A stretch of 42,030 nucleotides of DNA from Desulfobacteraceae bacterium (GTDB lineage Bacteria; Desulfobacterota; Desulfobacteria; Desulfobacterales; Desulfobacteraceae), in NCBI GenBank assembly GCA_004796375.1, contig QZLA01000241.1, forward strand, positions 1-42,030, in the 5' to 3' direction. The notes beneath the pieces were generated by a model that was given only the letters and a program-made list of their open reading frames with translations, did no database searches and was not told the DNA's origin. The first letter of the stretch is position 1. The number at the start of each line of letters is the position of its first letter. The position numbers and the translations under genes were made by a program. Shown piece after piece: positions 7,368-16,521 of this stretch.

Positions 7368-10300
7368 AACATTTCATCCGTTTTTTTGTCATGTTGTGCG
7401 TGGCCGCATCCGTTTTAATGTTGTGCGTTATCCCTGCCCAGGGACAGAATCAGATCCCTTCAGGCGGTCGTATCCTAAAAATTCAAGGGCAAGTGGATGT
7501 TAAAGCCCAGAACATCCCGGACTGGAAAAGCGCCACCCCGGGCATGGATATCCGGCCCGGCGATATGCTCCGGACCGGGCATGACGGATGGGCTGCCCTG
7601 ATCATGGCGGATGAATCCATGATCCATATCGGAAAAAATACCCGATTGATCATCAAACAGGTGGACCCCAGTGCTGCCTGGCTCATCCCTGCATCCGGAA
7701 ACGGGAACACACCTGAAGCAGAATCGATTTACATTCTTGATAAAGGGCGGCTGTGGTTGAGGAATAAAAACCGGAACCAGAATATTGATATCCATACCCC
7801 CTATGTATCCACGAGTATCAGGGGAACAGAGCTTGATATCGATATCCGTCCGGAAAATCAAACCCTGATCTCTGTTCTGGAGGGCCGGGTTCTGGCGAAA
7901 AACAACCAGGGCAGTATGATTATCAATGCGCTGGAGCAGGTGGTTGCCGCACCCGGTTTACCCCTTTCCAAAACCATCCTGATCCGGCCGGAACATGCGG
8001 TCCAGTGGACCATATCTGCGGTTCCGGTTGTGGATACCCTGCTTGAAGATACGGCCATGGCCCGTGAGCTGGGGCATGCTGCGTCCCTGATCGATGAACG
8101 CCAATATCTGACTGCGCTTGAGCAATTGGGGAAAATTGAATCCGGCCACCCTGAAAAACCGTTGGCGCTGTGCTTATCCGGGCTGATCCGGCTGATTGTC
8201 AATGACAGCGGCCGTGCCATGCAGGATATCCAATCGGCACTGGAGATGGACCCGGACAATCCAGCAGCCCATCTCATTCATGCCTATCTCCTGCAGGGCC
8301 GGCTCAAGCTTGATGCGGCCATGGCCTCCACACAAACTGCATTATCTCTCAACCCGGGATACACTGCTGCGCAACTCAACCTGGCAAGACTTTACTTTGC
8401 AATAGACGAAACCGAGCGATCCCGTTCGCAGGTGGATTTCATACTGGAACAGCACCCGGGCCATGCCGAAGCGTTGACCCTGAAAGGGTTTTTGCTTCTG
8501 GCCACATTGAACACCGACGCTTCGGTCCCCATGTTTGAACGGGCGGTCCGCTCGAACCATCTGTCTGGCGAACCGCACCTGGGGCTGGCCCTGGCCTTCA
8601 TGCGACAAGGAAATGTCCAAAAGGCATTTGAGCAGATAACCACTGCCGTCTTACTGGAACCCCAGCGTTCCCTGTTCCTGAGCTACTGGGCAAAGATGCT
8701 GTATGAATCAAAGCGGTTTGAACAGGCACTGGATATCCTGGAGCTGGCTGCCAGACTGGACACCAATGACCCCACACCACACCTGTACCGGTCTCATATT
8801 TTCCGGGACCTGAACCGGCACCATGAATCGATTCACGCCATGGAAACCGCTGTTTCCCTCAATGATAACCGTGCCGTATACCGTTCCCGCATGCTCATGG
8901 ATCGTGATCTGGCCGTCAAGAACGTCAACCTGGCACTGACCTACAAGCAGCTCGGTGTATCTGAATGGGGGCAGCTCAAGGCCATGGCATCCCTGAAGCA
9001 GGATACCACCAATTTCGCGGCACATAACTTTCTGGCAGGACAATTGGAGTACCTTCAGGGATACAACAGCTACCCGGCCAGAAGTGCCCGGCTCAGGGCA
9101 TTTCTCATGCAGCCGGCCAACCTGAACACCCTGAACACGTTTAATGATTACACCTCATTTCTTGAAAAACCGGACATCGGGGGCACCCTGGCCGCATATG
9201 CCGGAAACAACGGTTACCTGGACAAAGAGTTGGAGATTCACGGGGCACTTCCCCACCTGAACACCTCGTATTCATTCAAGATAGAAACCTTTGATTATGA
9301 TGGATGGCAGGCCCATGACCGGGAAGAGAGTACCCTGTTTGAATCCTCTTTTAAATGGGATATCAGCCACCGGGATACCCTCTCTTTGAACATGCACTAC
9401 CTGGATACCGACACCGGGGATCTCTCCTCAAGGACCTCGTGGGATGCCGTTCCCGATCCGGGTAAAACCGGCGGATCCAGATTTGCCGACGTGGGTCTGG
9501 GATATATGCGGCACCTGTCCGCTGCCTCTGACCTCTTTTTTCATATCAAGCGGGAGTTCAAGCACAAGAAACGGGTTGAAAATCACCTCTCGGGAATAGG
9601 CACAGCCGCTGTTTTCCCCTATGTCTTTGACGTCGTATACAGCTATGACCGGGATGAATGGCTGGAGGATCCCTATACCGCCATACAGGCCATGCAGGTA
9701 TCCACCCTGGGAAGGCACCAGGTATCCTGGGGCGGATTCATCTATGAAAGCGACCGGGACTATCAGCTCGAGGAAGGTGCCCGCATGGACTTTTACTGGG
9801 ATCTCGAGCCGATTCCGGCCTATGCCTTTACCGAGTATAACTACAACCTGATCCAGTCCTCACGGGTGAAGAACCACCACTCCGTATATGTTCAGGACAC
9901 CTGGAACCCCAGTGATTCATTGACCGTTGAGGCAGCCCTGTATGTGGATGAGATCCGCAATGTCAACAGCCTTGAAAACCTCAAATGGTCGGATACCTAT
10001 ATCAACCCCAGGTTCGGCCTCATATACCGGCCGGACCCTGTCCAGACGGTCCGCCTGTCCTGGTTCCGGTATCTGGAACCCTTTGAATCGGTCGAACGCA
10101 TCGACGCCATTGATGTGGCCGGGCATCTCCTGCCCACGTTCTTTGAGGGGGCGGTCATTGAGGAGGCTGCCCTGAGCTATGAAGTGGAATGGGGAACCGG
10201 CATGTTCTGGGGCAGGTGTTTTCTCAACACCCCGGAATATGAATATAAGACCCTTGAGACCCCCGGCGGTGTCATGAAACGATGGGAAAACCGATACAAG

Positions 10301-10696
10301 GGCCTGGAATTTGCCCTGAACCAACTGCTGCTGGACGATATGGGTCTTGCCGCAGGGTTTGCCATGCTTGAAATTGACCGGGACCAGGTTACCCCCCAGG
10401 TTGAGGGAAAAAACCAGTGGGCATGGGCCCGGTTGACCAAGGGCATGGCCTCCGGCCTGACCATTTCCGCAGGAATCAGCCACTATGATACGGATTATGA
10501 TGCCCCGGCCATGGCGGATGAAGACTTCTGGATCGCCGCATCCTTTATCGAGTATGAACTCCCGGGAAAAGTCGGCACATTGAGGTTTGAGGTGAATAAC
10601 CTGTTTAACACCCATTTTAACGGCACCCCCTTGTCTGATGCGGCCGGAATTATTCCGGAACGGTTTTATATGCTGATGGCCCGGTTTAATTTTTAG
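7364..10696 (+). CDS. FecR-TPR-outer-membrane beta-barrel fusion protein
   Basis: This 1110-residue envelope protein joins three parts. Residues 1-27 are a signal peptide (ends AQG). Residues ~33-205 are a FecR-like domain, with GGRILKIQGQVDVK, PGDMLRTG, VSTSIRGTELDI and VLEGRVLA. Residues ~225-560 form tetratricopeptide repeats of typical spacing (ALEMDPDNPAAHLIHAYLLQ; ALSLNPGYTAAQLNLARLYF). The last ~500 residues are rich in alternating strands and read like a TonB-receptor-type barrel (YINPRFGLIYRPDPVQTVRLSWFRYLEPF is typical; final residues MARFNF with C-terminal Phe). I see no plug domain or TonB box. TPR-then-barrel is the topology of polysaccharide exporters such as PgaA; the added FecR domain suggests sensing. 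Function is therefore inference: export, uptake or signal relay. It is coupled to the sigma-54 activator and followed by the CHASE2 cyclase. Confidence 0.85.
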   Translation: MKHFIRFFVMLCVAASVLMLCVIPAQGQNQIPSGGRILKIQGQVDVKAQNIPDWKSATPGMDIRPGDMLRTGHDGWAALIMADESMIHIGKNTRLIIKQVDPSAAWLIPASGNGNTPEAESIYILDKGRLWLRNKNRNQNIDIHTPYVSTSIRGTELDIDIRPENQTLISVLEGRVLAKNNQGSMIINALEQVVAAPGLPLSKTILIRPEHAVQWTISAVPVVDTLLEDTAMARELGHAASLIDERQYLTALEQLGKIESGHPEKPLALCLSGLIRLIVNDSGRAMQDIQSALEMDPDNPAAHLIHAYLLQGRLKLDAAMASTQTALSLNPGYTAAQLNLARLYFAIDETERSRSQVDFILEQHPGHAEALTLKGFLLLATLNTDASVPMFERAVRSNHLSGEPHLGLALAFMRQGNVQKAFEQITTAVLLEPQRSLFLSYWAKMLYESKRFEQALDILELAARLDTNDPTPHLYRSHIFRDLNRHHESIHAMETAVSLNDNRAVYRSRMLMDRDLAVKNVNLALTYKQLGVSEWGQLKAMASLKQDTTNFAAHNFLAGQLEYLQGYNSYPARSARLRAFLMQPANLNTLNTFNDYTSFLEKPDIGGTLAAYAGNNGYLDKELEIHGALPHLNTSYSFKIETFDYDGWQAHDREESTLFESSFKWDISHRDTLSLNMHYLDTDTGDLSSRTSWDAVPDPGKTGGSRFADVGLGYMRHLSAASDLFFHIKREFKHKKRVENHLSGIGTAAVFPYVFDVVYSYDRDEWLEDPYTAIQAMQVSTLGRHQVSWGGFIYESDRDYQLEEGARMDFYWDLEPIPAYAFTEYNYNLIQSSRVKNHHSVYVQDTWNPSDSLTVEAALYVDEIRNVNSLENLKWSDTYINPRFGLIYRPDPVQTVRLSWFRYLEPFESVERIDAIDVAGHLLPTFFEGAVIEEAALSYEVEWGTGMFWGRCFLNTPEYEYKTLETPGGVMKRWENRYKGLEFALNQLLLDDMGLAAGFAMLEIDRDQVTPQVEGKNQWAWARLTKGMASGLTISAGISHYDTDYDAPAMADEDFWIAASFIEYELPGKVGTLRFEVNNLFNTHFNGTPLSDAAGIIPERFYMLMARFNF

Positions 10697-10715
10697 CCGG
10701 CCCGCCACGGGATTC

Positions 10716-12563
10716 ATGGACAATACCATACAGACAGATATGGGTCATGATGCGCGTAATGGCCGTCATCCCCCCGGTATGCTGAAACGGCCTGCCTTCA
10801 TCTTCTTTGGGCTCGTTGCCGGTTTGATTCTGGCTGCCTCCCCCATGGGTTCCCAGGTCAACCGGTGGGTTTACGATGGCCAGGTCGGACTGCAGCCCCC
10901 TGCCCCCATCAGTGACCGGATCATTATCGTGGCCATTGATGAGCCCTCTTTCCAGGCGCTCAGCACCCAATGGCCCTGGCCAAGATCAGTCCATGCCCGG
11001 CTGGTGGATGCACTCCATACCGCCGGGGCAAAGACCATTGCATTTGACATCCTGTTTTCCGAGCCCTCTCCGGCCCCGGAGGAGGATGAACAATTCAGCC
11101 GCAGTATGATGTCCCACGGCAATGTGGTGCTGGCCTCAGGTATGGAAATCCTGGATTCCAACACCCATACATCCATCCTGGAAATTCCTCCCATACAGAG
11201 ATTTCAGCAGGCCGCCTCAGGCATCGGTGTGGATACCATGCCCCTGGACCCGGATGGTTTGCTCAGGCGCTATTTTTTAACCCATCACGGCAGGAACAAT
11301 CTGGGATACACGGCTGCACGGGCGCACGCCCTTCGGGCTGAAGGAAACCGGATCAATAAACTTGCCACACCCTCTTCCACCGCACTGATCCGATTTCACG
11401 GCCCGTCTGGATCGTTCCCCACGGTCCATTATTACCAGGCACTGGACCCGGCACGCTATTTTAAAGATGCATTTTTCAAGGATGCACTGATTCTGGTCGG
11501 ATTCAATACCCGGAGCAGTGCAGACCCGACCACGCGGCAGCCGGACCATTACCCCACCCCCCATGTCCGTTTTGGGGACAAACACATGGCCGGGGTTGAA
11601 ATCCAGGCCAACATTGCCGCCGGTTTTCTATCCGGCCGCTTTATTAAAAAATCCACGGCTGCTCTCGTGGCCGGTATGGCTGCCCTTTTCTTCTCCTTGT
11701 CCCTGTCCTTCTTTTTTCTGCCCCTGTCCGGTGCTGCGCTGGCCTTTGTGCTCGCTTCAGGGGCAGCACTCGGACTGGATACGATGTTGTTCCAGGCGTA
11801 TGATCTGTGGCTTGAACCCGCCTGGATCCTGATACCCACCACCATGCTTTATCTATCCTCCCTGATCTATACCTATCAAAGGGTCACCCGGGAAAAAGCA
11901 CTGATGCGCACCCTGTTCTCAAAATACCTGGGCCCGGCATTTATCGATCATATGCTCACGGAAGATAGCACAGACCTGCTGGCGCGGCCCGTGGATGCCA
12001 CGGTATTGTTCCTGGACATCAAGAATTTCTCAGAATTGACCCGCACCCTGAACCACCAGGAGCTGATTGATCTTTTGAGCCGATACCTGGGTGCGTTTTC
12101 AGATATCATTATCCGCAGCAGCGGGCATATTGATAAAATAATCGGCGACGGTATCATGGCGGTCTGGGGCATCCCCCGGGCCCTTCCCGATCACGCGGCC
12201 CTGGCGTGCCGGACAGCACTGGACATTGAGCAGCAGCTCCAGGTGTATCAAAAAGAGGATGCACAGCAGCATTTTCCCAAGGTGGATATCCGGATCGGTA
12301 TCAACAGCGGCATGATGCAGGCCGGGGATATCGGCGGCCGAACATTTAAGGATTTCACCGTCCACGGCTCTGAAGTGAACCTGGGCAAGCGGATCGAACC
12401 CTTGAATAAAAAATTCGGAACCCGGATCCTCATCAGCCAACACACCCAATCCAGAATCAAGAACATTTTTTCGACCCGCAGGATTGATACCTTGCCCATC
12501 AAGGGTTATATTCAGCCGGTAACGGTTTTTGAGTTGATGCAAAAACCTTTGGATCCACCTTAA
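10716..12563 (+). CDS. CHASE2-domain class III adenylate cyclase, membrane-bound
   Basis: This 615-residue inner-membrane sensor makes a cyclic nucleotide. A first membrane helix (~27-44) is followed by a periplasmic CHASE2 sensor (~45-305, with IIIVAIDEPSFQAL, WPWPRSVHARLV and KTIAFDILFSEP). Further membrane helices lie at about 310-395, and a class III cyclase domain at about 425-600. All six key catalytic positions are present: metal-binding D434 (LFLDIKNFSE) and D478 (IIGDGIMAVWG), adenine-specifying K474 and D546 (KDFTV), and N555 and R559 (VNLGKR). It should therefore be an active adenylate cyclase. It lies 19 bases after the FecR-barrel gene. No strong ribosome site precedes ATG 10716, so the exact start is uncertain by a few residues. 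CHASE2 and FecR proteins frequently occur together, which supports a shared envelope signal. Confidence 0.93.
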   Translation: MDNTIQTDMGHDARNGRHPPGMLKRPAFIFFGLVAGLILAASPMGSQVNRWVYDGQVGLQPPAPISDRIIIVAIDEPSFQALSTQWPWPRSVHARLVDALHTAGAKTIAFDILFSEPSPAPEEDEQFSRSMMSHGNVVLASGMEILDSNTHTSILEIPPIQRFQQAASGIGVDTMPLDPDGLLRRYFLTHHGRNNLGYTAARAHALRAEGNRINKLATPSSTALIRFHGPSGSFPTVHYYQALDPARYFKDAFFKDALILVGFNTRSSADPTTRQPDHYPTPHVRFGDKHMAGVEIQANIAAGFLSGRFIKKSTAALVAGMAALFFSLSLSFFFLPLSGAALAFVLASGAALGLDTMLFQAYDLWLEPAWILIPTTMLYLSSLIYTYQRVTREKALMRTLFSKYLGPAFIDHMLTEDSTDLLARPVDATVLFLDIKNFSELTRTLNHQELIDLLSRYLGAFSDIIIRSSGHIDKIIGDGIMAVWGIPRALPDHAALACRTALDIEQQLQVYQKEDAQQHFPKVDIRIGINSGMMQAGDIGGRTFKDFTVHGSEVNLGKRIEPLNKKFGTRILISQHTQSRIKNIFSTRRIDTLPIKGYIQPVTVFELMQKPLDPP

Positions 12564-12584
12564 AAAATTGAAATTAGATCATTC

Positions 12585-13451
12585 ATGATTCACATGATAT
12601 TCAGCATCCTGTGTACAACAGCCATCCTGATGATCTTCAGGAGTATGGAACGGTTCAGGGTTGATCTGTTCTTTGCCATTATTATCAACTACCTGACAGC
12701 CTCCGCCCTGGGCTTGATACTGAGCCCCGGGCATGGGGGAATCACCTATCTTGACATTCACCGCCAGGAATGGTTTGCACTGTCAATTATTGTCGGGGTG
12801 ATGCTGATCATCATGTTTTTTCTGATCGGCATCTCCACGAGGAAGGCCGGAGTTGCCGCCACAACAGTATCCACAAGACTGTCCGTGGTGATCCCCATGG
12901 CTTTTTCCATCTGGTTCTACCATGAGCCGGTCAATTCATTAAAAATCATTGGAATCACCCTGGCACTGATTGCCCTGGTACTGACCGCACTCAAGAAAAA
13001 CCAACATGCATCCAGAAAATATCTCTTTCTCCCGATCCTCCTGTTCCTGGGGATCGGCATCCTGGATTCCACCATAAAATACGCCCAGCAGGAATTCATC
13101 ACCACGGATCAGTCCGCCCTGTTTACCGGTGCCTCTTTTACCTGGGCCTTTCTGACCGGCATCCTGGTTATGGCAGCAAGAAGCGCCCCGGTGTCATCAT
13201 TTTTCAACTCAAGGACACTGGTCGCAGGCGTCCTGCTGGGTGCCTGCAACTTTGGATCCATATTCTTTTTTATCAATGCATTGAACGCCAGGGTGTTTGA
13301 CAGCTCCATCATCTTTGGCGTGAACAGTATCGGGGTGGTCGGCCTGGCCATTGGTTTGGCCATCATCCTGTTCAAGGAAAAACTGATGTGGGTGAACTGG
13401 ATGGGAATCGGGTTTGCAGCCGGTGCCATCGTCACCCTGGTGTATGCGTAA
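12585..13451 (+). CDS. EamA/DMT-family permease
   Basis: This 288-residue integral membrane protein has about ten hydrophobic helices arranged as two five-helix halves, as in drug/metabolite transporters. Recognisable pieces are RLSVVIPMAFSIWFYHEPVNSLKIIGITLALIALVL (end of the first EamA repeat) and SIGVVGLAIGLAIILFKEKLMWVNWMGIGFAAGAIVTLV (end of the second). The substrate cannot be told from sequence. It starts 21 bases after the cyclase gene and ends 26 bases before the M48 gene, so it is probably cotranscribed. No clear Shine-Dalgarno is visible; ATG 12585 or 12594 may be used. Its role in the FecR/CHASE2 module may be incidental. Confidence 0.85.
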   Translation: MIHMIFSILCTTAILMIFRSMERFRVDLFFAIIINYLTASALGLILSPGHGGITYLDIHRQEWFALSIIVGVMLIIMFFLIGISTRKAGVAATTVSTRLSVVIPMAFSIWFYHEPVNSLKIIGITLALIALVLTALKKNQHASRKYLFLPILLFLGIGILDSTIKYAQQEFITTDQSALFTGASFTWAFLTGILVMAARSAPVSSFFNSRTLVAGVLLGACNFGSIFFFINALNARVFDSSIIFGVNSIGVVGLAIGLAIILFKEKLMWVNWMGIGFAAGAIVTLVYA

Positions 13452-13477
13452 CCCCATGAAAGTTTAAGGACACGATC

Positions 13478-14281
13478 ATGAAAAAATTTCTACTCTTCGG
13501 GCTCCTTGGGGCCTGTCTATTTCTGCTGCACGCCTGTGCCACCGTTCCCGTGACCGGCAGGTCCCAGCTCAAGCTGGTCCCCCAGAGCCAGATGCTGGCC
13601 ATGAGCTTTTCCCAGTACAACCAGTTTCTTGACAAAAACCCGGTCAGCAAGAATACCCGGGATGCCCGGATGGTCAAGCAGGTCGGTACGAAAATCCAGA
13701 CCGCTGTAGAAGATTATTTCAGGATGAACAACATGTCCCATACCCTCTCCAACTATCAATGGGAGTTCAACCTGGTGGAGAATGAAGAACCCAATGCCTG
13801 GGCCATGCCAGGCGGGAAGGTGGTGATAAACTCCGGTATTTTGCCGCTGACCCGTGATGAAACCGGGTTGGCCGTGGTCATTGGCCACGAGATCGCCCAT
13901 GCCGTGGCCGGTCATGGCAATGAGCGGATGAGCCAGGGCATTTTGGCACAGTTCGGCCAGGTGGCCCTGGCTGAACTGGTCAGGGACAAACCCAAGGAGA
14001 CCCAGGCCCTGTTCATGACCGCCTTCGGAATTGGGTCAAACCTGGCCGTGATCCTGCCTTACAGCCGGCTGCATGAACGAGAGGCCGACCGCCTGGGACT
14101 GATCTTCATGGCCATGGCCGGGTATGATCCGGACCAGGCCGTTGATTTCTGGAGCAGAATGGCCCAGCAGGGAAAAGGAAAAAAACCGCCGGCATTCTTA
14201 AGCACCCATCCATCAGATGCAGCCCGCATCCAGGGGATCCGGAGTTATCTGCCCGAGGCCCGGCAATACTACAAGCGGTAG
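13478..14281 (+). CDS. M48-family zinc metalloprotease lipoprotein
   Basis: This 267-residue periplasmic protease is probably anchored to the outer membrane. The signal peptide ends in a lipobox (LLHAC), followed by ATVPVTGRSQL, which is common in this subfamily. The catalytic motif HEIAH is at 137-141 inside GHEIAHAVAGHGNERMSQ, and the third zinc ligand is in HEREADRLG. A C-terminal STHPSDAARIQGI is typical of the LoiP/YcaL-like M48 group that handles outer-membrane protein quality control. AAGGA precedes ATG 13478. It is the last gene of the plus-strand run that starts with the sigma-54 activator and is convergent with the histidine kinase gene, with only five bases between stops. A housekeeping role for the adjacent barrel protein would be reasonable but is inference. 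Confidence 0.92.
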   Translation: MKKFLLFGLLGACLFLLHACATVPVTGRSQLKLVPQSQMLAMSFSQYNQFLDKNPVSKNTRDARMVKQVGTKIQTAVEDYFRMNNMSHTLSNYQWEFNLVENEEPNAWAMPGGKVVINSGILPLTRDETGLAVVIGHEIAHAVAGHGNERMSQGILAQFGQVALAELVRDKPKETQALFMTAFGIGSNLAVILPYSRLHEREADRLGLIFMAMAGYDPDQAVDFWSRMAQQGKGKKPPAFLSTHPSDAARIQGIRSYLPEARQYYKR

Positions 14282-14286
14282 TGCGC

Positions 14287-15609
14287 TTATTCAGATACGG
14301 GGACTGAATCCATGGGATCCATGGGAAGGGTAATGGTGAACCGGGCCCCGTTCCAGGGAGAAAGGCCGACATGGATACTGCCCTTGTGCCACCGGCTGAT
14401 CCGTTTGGCAATGGCCAGACCCAGACCGTAGTTGCCTGATTTGCGGCTGCGGCTGCTGTCGATCCGGAAAAAGGGCTGGAAAATCTTTTCTCTGGAGCTT
14501 TCAGGGATCCCCGGTCCGTCATCATCCACATGGATCAACAGGTTCCCTTCAACCTCTTCAATGGTAACAGCGATCCGGTTGCGGGCATATTTGACCGCAT
14601 TGCGGATCAGGTTGCGGATGGCCCACCCCAGGTAAACCGGTTCGAAGCGGCTGATCAGGGATGTTTTATCTACGGGCTTCTCAAAGCTCAGCGCCTTTTC
14701 ACGGATCCCCTTCTGTTCCGTTTCAACGATGGCATCGAGCCAGGATATCATTTCATGCCGGTTCAAATCGCCCGACTTTTCCGGCTCTCTGTCAAACCGG
14801 GCATAGGTGAGCATTTCATCCACCAGGGATTCGATCTCCTCAACGTCCCGGCCGATTTCAGACAGGTAATGGCTGCCCTGCTGGGCGGTATTGACAAACT
14901 CGGCAATCATCTCCAGGCTGAATTTAATCCGGGCCAGGGGCGTCCGGATCTCATGGGACACACTGTTGCTCAGATCCTTTTGTGACTCCAGGAGTTTCTG
15001 GGTCTGCTCGGCCATGGTGTTGATGGAGACCGCCACCTGGGAAAAGGATGAGATCCTTGACACCTTTACCCGCGCCGTATGGTCACCTGCCGCAAACTGG
15101 GCCGTGGTTTTCTGGATTTTTTTCAGATCATGCTGGAGAAAAAAGGTCCATGCAAAGGCCGGCAGGGCAAGAAACAGGAGAAACAGCCCCCAGAATATAT
15201 ACTGGGCCTGGGCATCAATCCGGTTGCCCGGAAACGGCCCGCCCATGGTCATGGCGCGGTCCGAAGCTCCGAGCCGCTGGATCAGCATATCCTCTTCGGA
15301 ATGGGAGACAATCAACCCGTTCTTGAAATCCGGGATATCTTCCGGATCAACATCCAGCTGATCCATGGCCTGCAGGGTCACCGGATAGCCGAACAGCGGT
15401 GCGATCCGGGCAAGCTCCTCATCCTGGCCGGCTTTATCAAGCCCCTCCAGGCGCTGGGCAATCAATGCAAACGTCCCCCTGGCCAGATCCCGTTCCGCTT
15501 CTGTGACCTGGTCTTTGAAAATTTCATCAATAATGGGAACAATACCAAAGGGAATGGTCAGCAGACCGATAATCATGACAATATAGATCGTTATAAAAAT
15601 ACGCTTCAC
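14287..15609 (-). CDS. Sensor histidine kinase, RstB-like
   Basis: This 440-residue membrane kinase pairs with the response regulator encoded directly upstream. Membrane helices at about 8-28 and 137-158 flank a periplasmic sensor of ~110 residues. A HAMP linker follows (~158-210), then the phosphoacceptor H219 in SHEIRTPLARIKF, the N box RNLIRNAVKYA, and the ATP-lid motifs DDDGPGIPE and GNYGLGLAIAKRI. All catalytic motifs are intact. The start is GTG 15609, with AGGAAG seven bases before it and nine bases between the regulator stop and this start. Overall plan and length resemble E. coli RstB. The signal sensed is not evident. Confidence 0.92.
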   Translation of the reverse strand: MKRIFITIYIVMIIGLLTIPFGIVPIIDEIFKDQVTEAERDLARGTFALIAQRLEGLDKAGQDEELARIAPLFGYPVTLQAMDQLDVDPEDIPDFKNGLIVSHSEEDMLIQRLGASDRAMTMGGPFPGNRIDAQAQYIFWGLFLLFLALPAFAWTFFLQHDLKKIQKTTAQFAAGDHTARVKVSRISSFSQVAVSINTMAEQTQKLLESQKDLSNSVSHEIRTPLARIKFSLEMIAEFVNTAQQGSHYLSEIGRDVEEIESLVDEMLTYARFDREPEKSGDLNRHEMISWLDAIVETEQKGIREKALSFEKPVDKTSLISRFEPVYLGWAIRNLIRNAVKYARNRIAVTIEEVEGNLLIHVDDDGPGIPESSREKIFQPFFRIDSSRSRKSGNYGLGLAIAKRISRWHKGSIHVGLSPWNGARFTITLPMDPMDSVPVSE

Positions 15610-15618
15610 AACCGCTTC

Positions 15619-16341
15619 CTAACTCCAGGCATCTTCAACAAACAAATATCCGCTTCCCCACACCGTTTTGATTCGAAAAGGGTGCTCGGAATTGTCATGC
15701 AGCTTTTTTCTCAAGCGGGATATGGCCACGTCAATGGACCGGTCAATACCGTCATACTCGATCCCCTTGACCTGCTGATATATGAATTCCCGGTCCAGGA
15801 TCTCTCCGCTCTGGGACGCCATCAACCACAAGAGATCAAATTCGGTGGTGGACAGATCAACAGGTTCGTTGTCAAGGGTCACATTCCTGGATTTATAATC
15901 CACACTCAACCCTCCGAAGCTCAATTTGGTCTTGAGCTCCGTGTCGTTGGCGGCCACAGCTTCAGCGGCAGCCGTGCGCCTGAACAGTGCCCGGATCCGG
16001 GCCAGCAGCACTCTCGGTTCCACCGGTTTTTTCACATAGTCATCTGCGCCCAGCTCCAGGCCGGCCACCTGGTCCATATCATCTTCCCGGGCCGTGAGGA
16101 TCAGGATCGGACCGGTGTAGGATGCCCGGACATCCCGGCATACGGAAAGCCCGTCCTTTCCCGGCAGCATGAGATCCAGGATCACCAGGTCCGGCTGCTC
16201 CTTGAGTATCCGCTCTACCGCCTCATCCCCATGGTGCTCCACGGTGATGACATAATCCTGTTTTTCCAGGTATTCCTTGACCAGGTCGGACAGCCTGATA
16301 TCATCTTCGACCAGTAATATTGTTTTTTTTGTAAGGTTCAT
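15619..16341 (-). CDS. OmpR-family response regulator, RstA-like
   Basis: This 240-residue DNA-binding regulator has a receiver domain with the acidic pair E12/D13/D14 region (LLVEDD), phosphoacceptor D56 (LVILDLMLPGKDG) and K in DDYVKKP. The C-terminal winged helix of OmpR type (~140-238) contains LTTEFDLLWLMASQSGEILDRE-like spacing, RSIDVAISRLRKKL and KTVWGSGYLF. ATG 16341 gives the normal length; a long upstream in-frame extension is open but has no homology. It forms an operon with the kinase. The direct-repeat site 70-90 bases upstream recurs before the efflux operon, suggesting that this regulator controls both itself and the pump. Confidence 0.93.
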   Translation of the reverse strand: MNLTKKTILLVEDDIRLSDLVKEYLEKQDYVITVEHHGDEAVERILKEQPDLVILDLMLPGKDGLSVCRDVRASYTGPILILTAREDDMDQVAGLELGADDYVKKPVEPRVLLARIRALFRRTAAAEAVAANDTELKTKLSFGGLSVDYKSRNVTLDNEPVDLSTTEFDLLWLMASQSGEILDREFIYQQVKGIEYDGIDRSIDVAISRLRKKLHDNSEHPFRIKTVWGSGYLFVEDAWS

Positions 16342-16410
16342 CTTCGGGTCACATGAATTTAAATTAAAACTGATGAAAAAATAGCATAGCCCATGGGATT
16401 GCTCCATATA

Positions 16411-16430
16411 AAAATTGTATCCAATTGTAA
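16411..16430. promoter_or_regulatory. Direct-repeat operator, site 1 (upstream of response regulator and pepT)
   Basis: Two TTGTA units (16415-16419 and 16425-16429) are spaced exactly 10 bp, the arrangement bound by OmpR-family dimers. The core TTGTATC-N-AATTGTAA is shared with the site at 17838-17853 ahead of the RND operon, with one unmatched position. It lies in the 180-base gap between the divergent regulator and pepT genes. Confidence 0.5.
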
Positions 16431-16521
16431 TCATTATGTACATTGATCGAGTTATCCCTTGTGACTTCACAGGCACCCATGATACAGAAGACACAAATTA
16501 TACTATCCCCACGGAGAAACC

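Noticed and set aside
14287-16317. Long plus-strand frames opposite the histidine kinase and response regulator (e.g. 15079-16317)
   Set aside because: Antisense to complete, motif-perfect kinase and regulator frames; no coding signals of their own.
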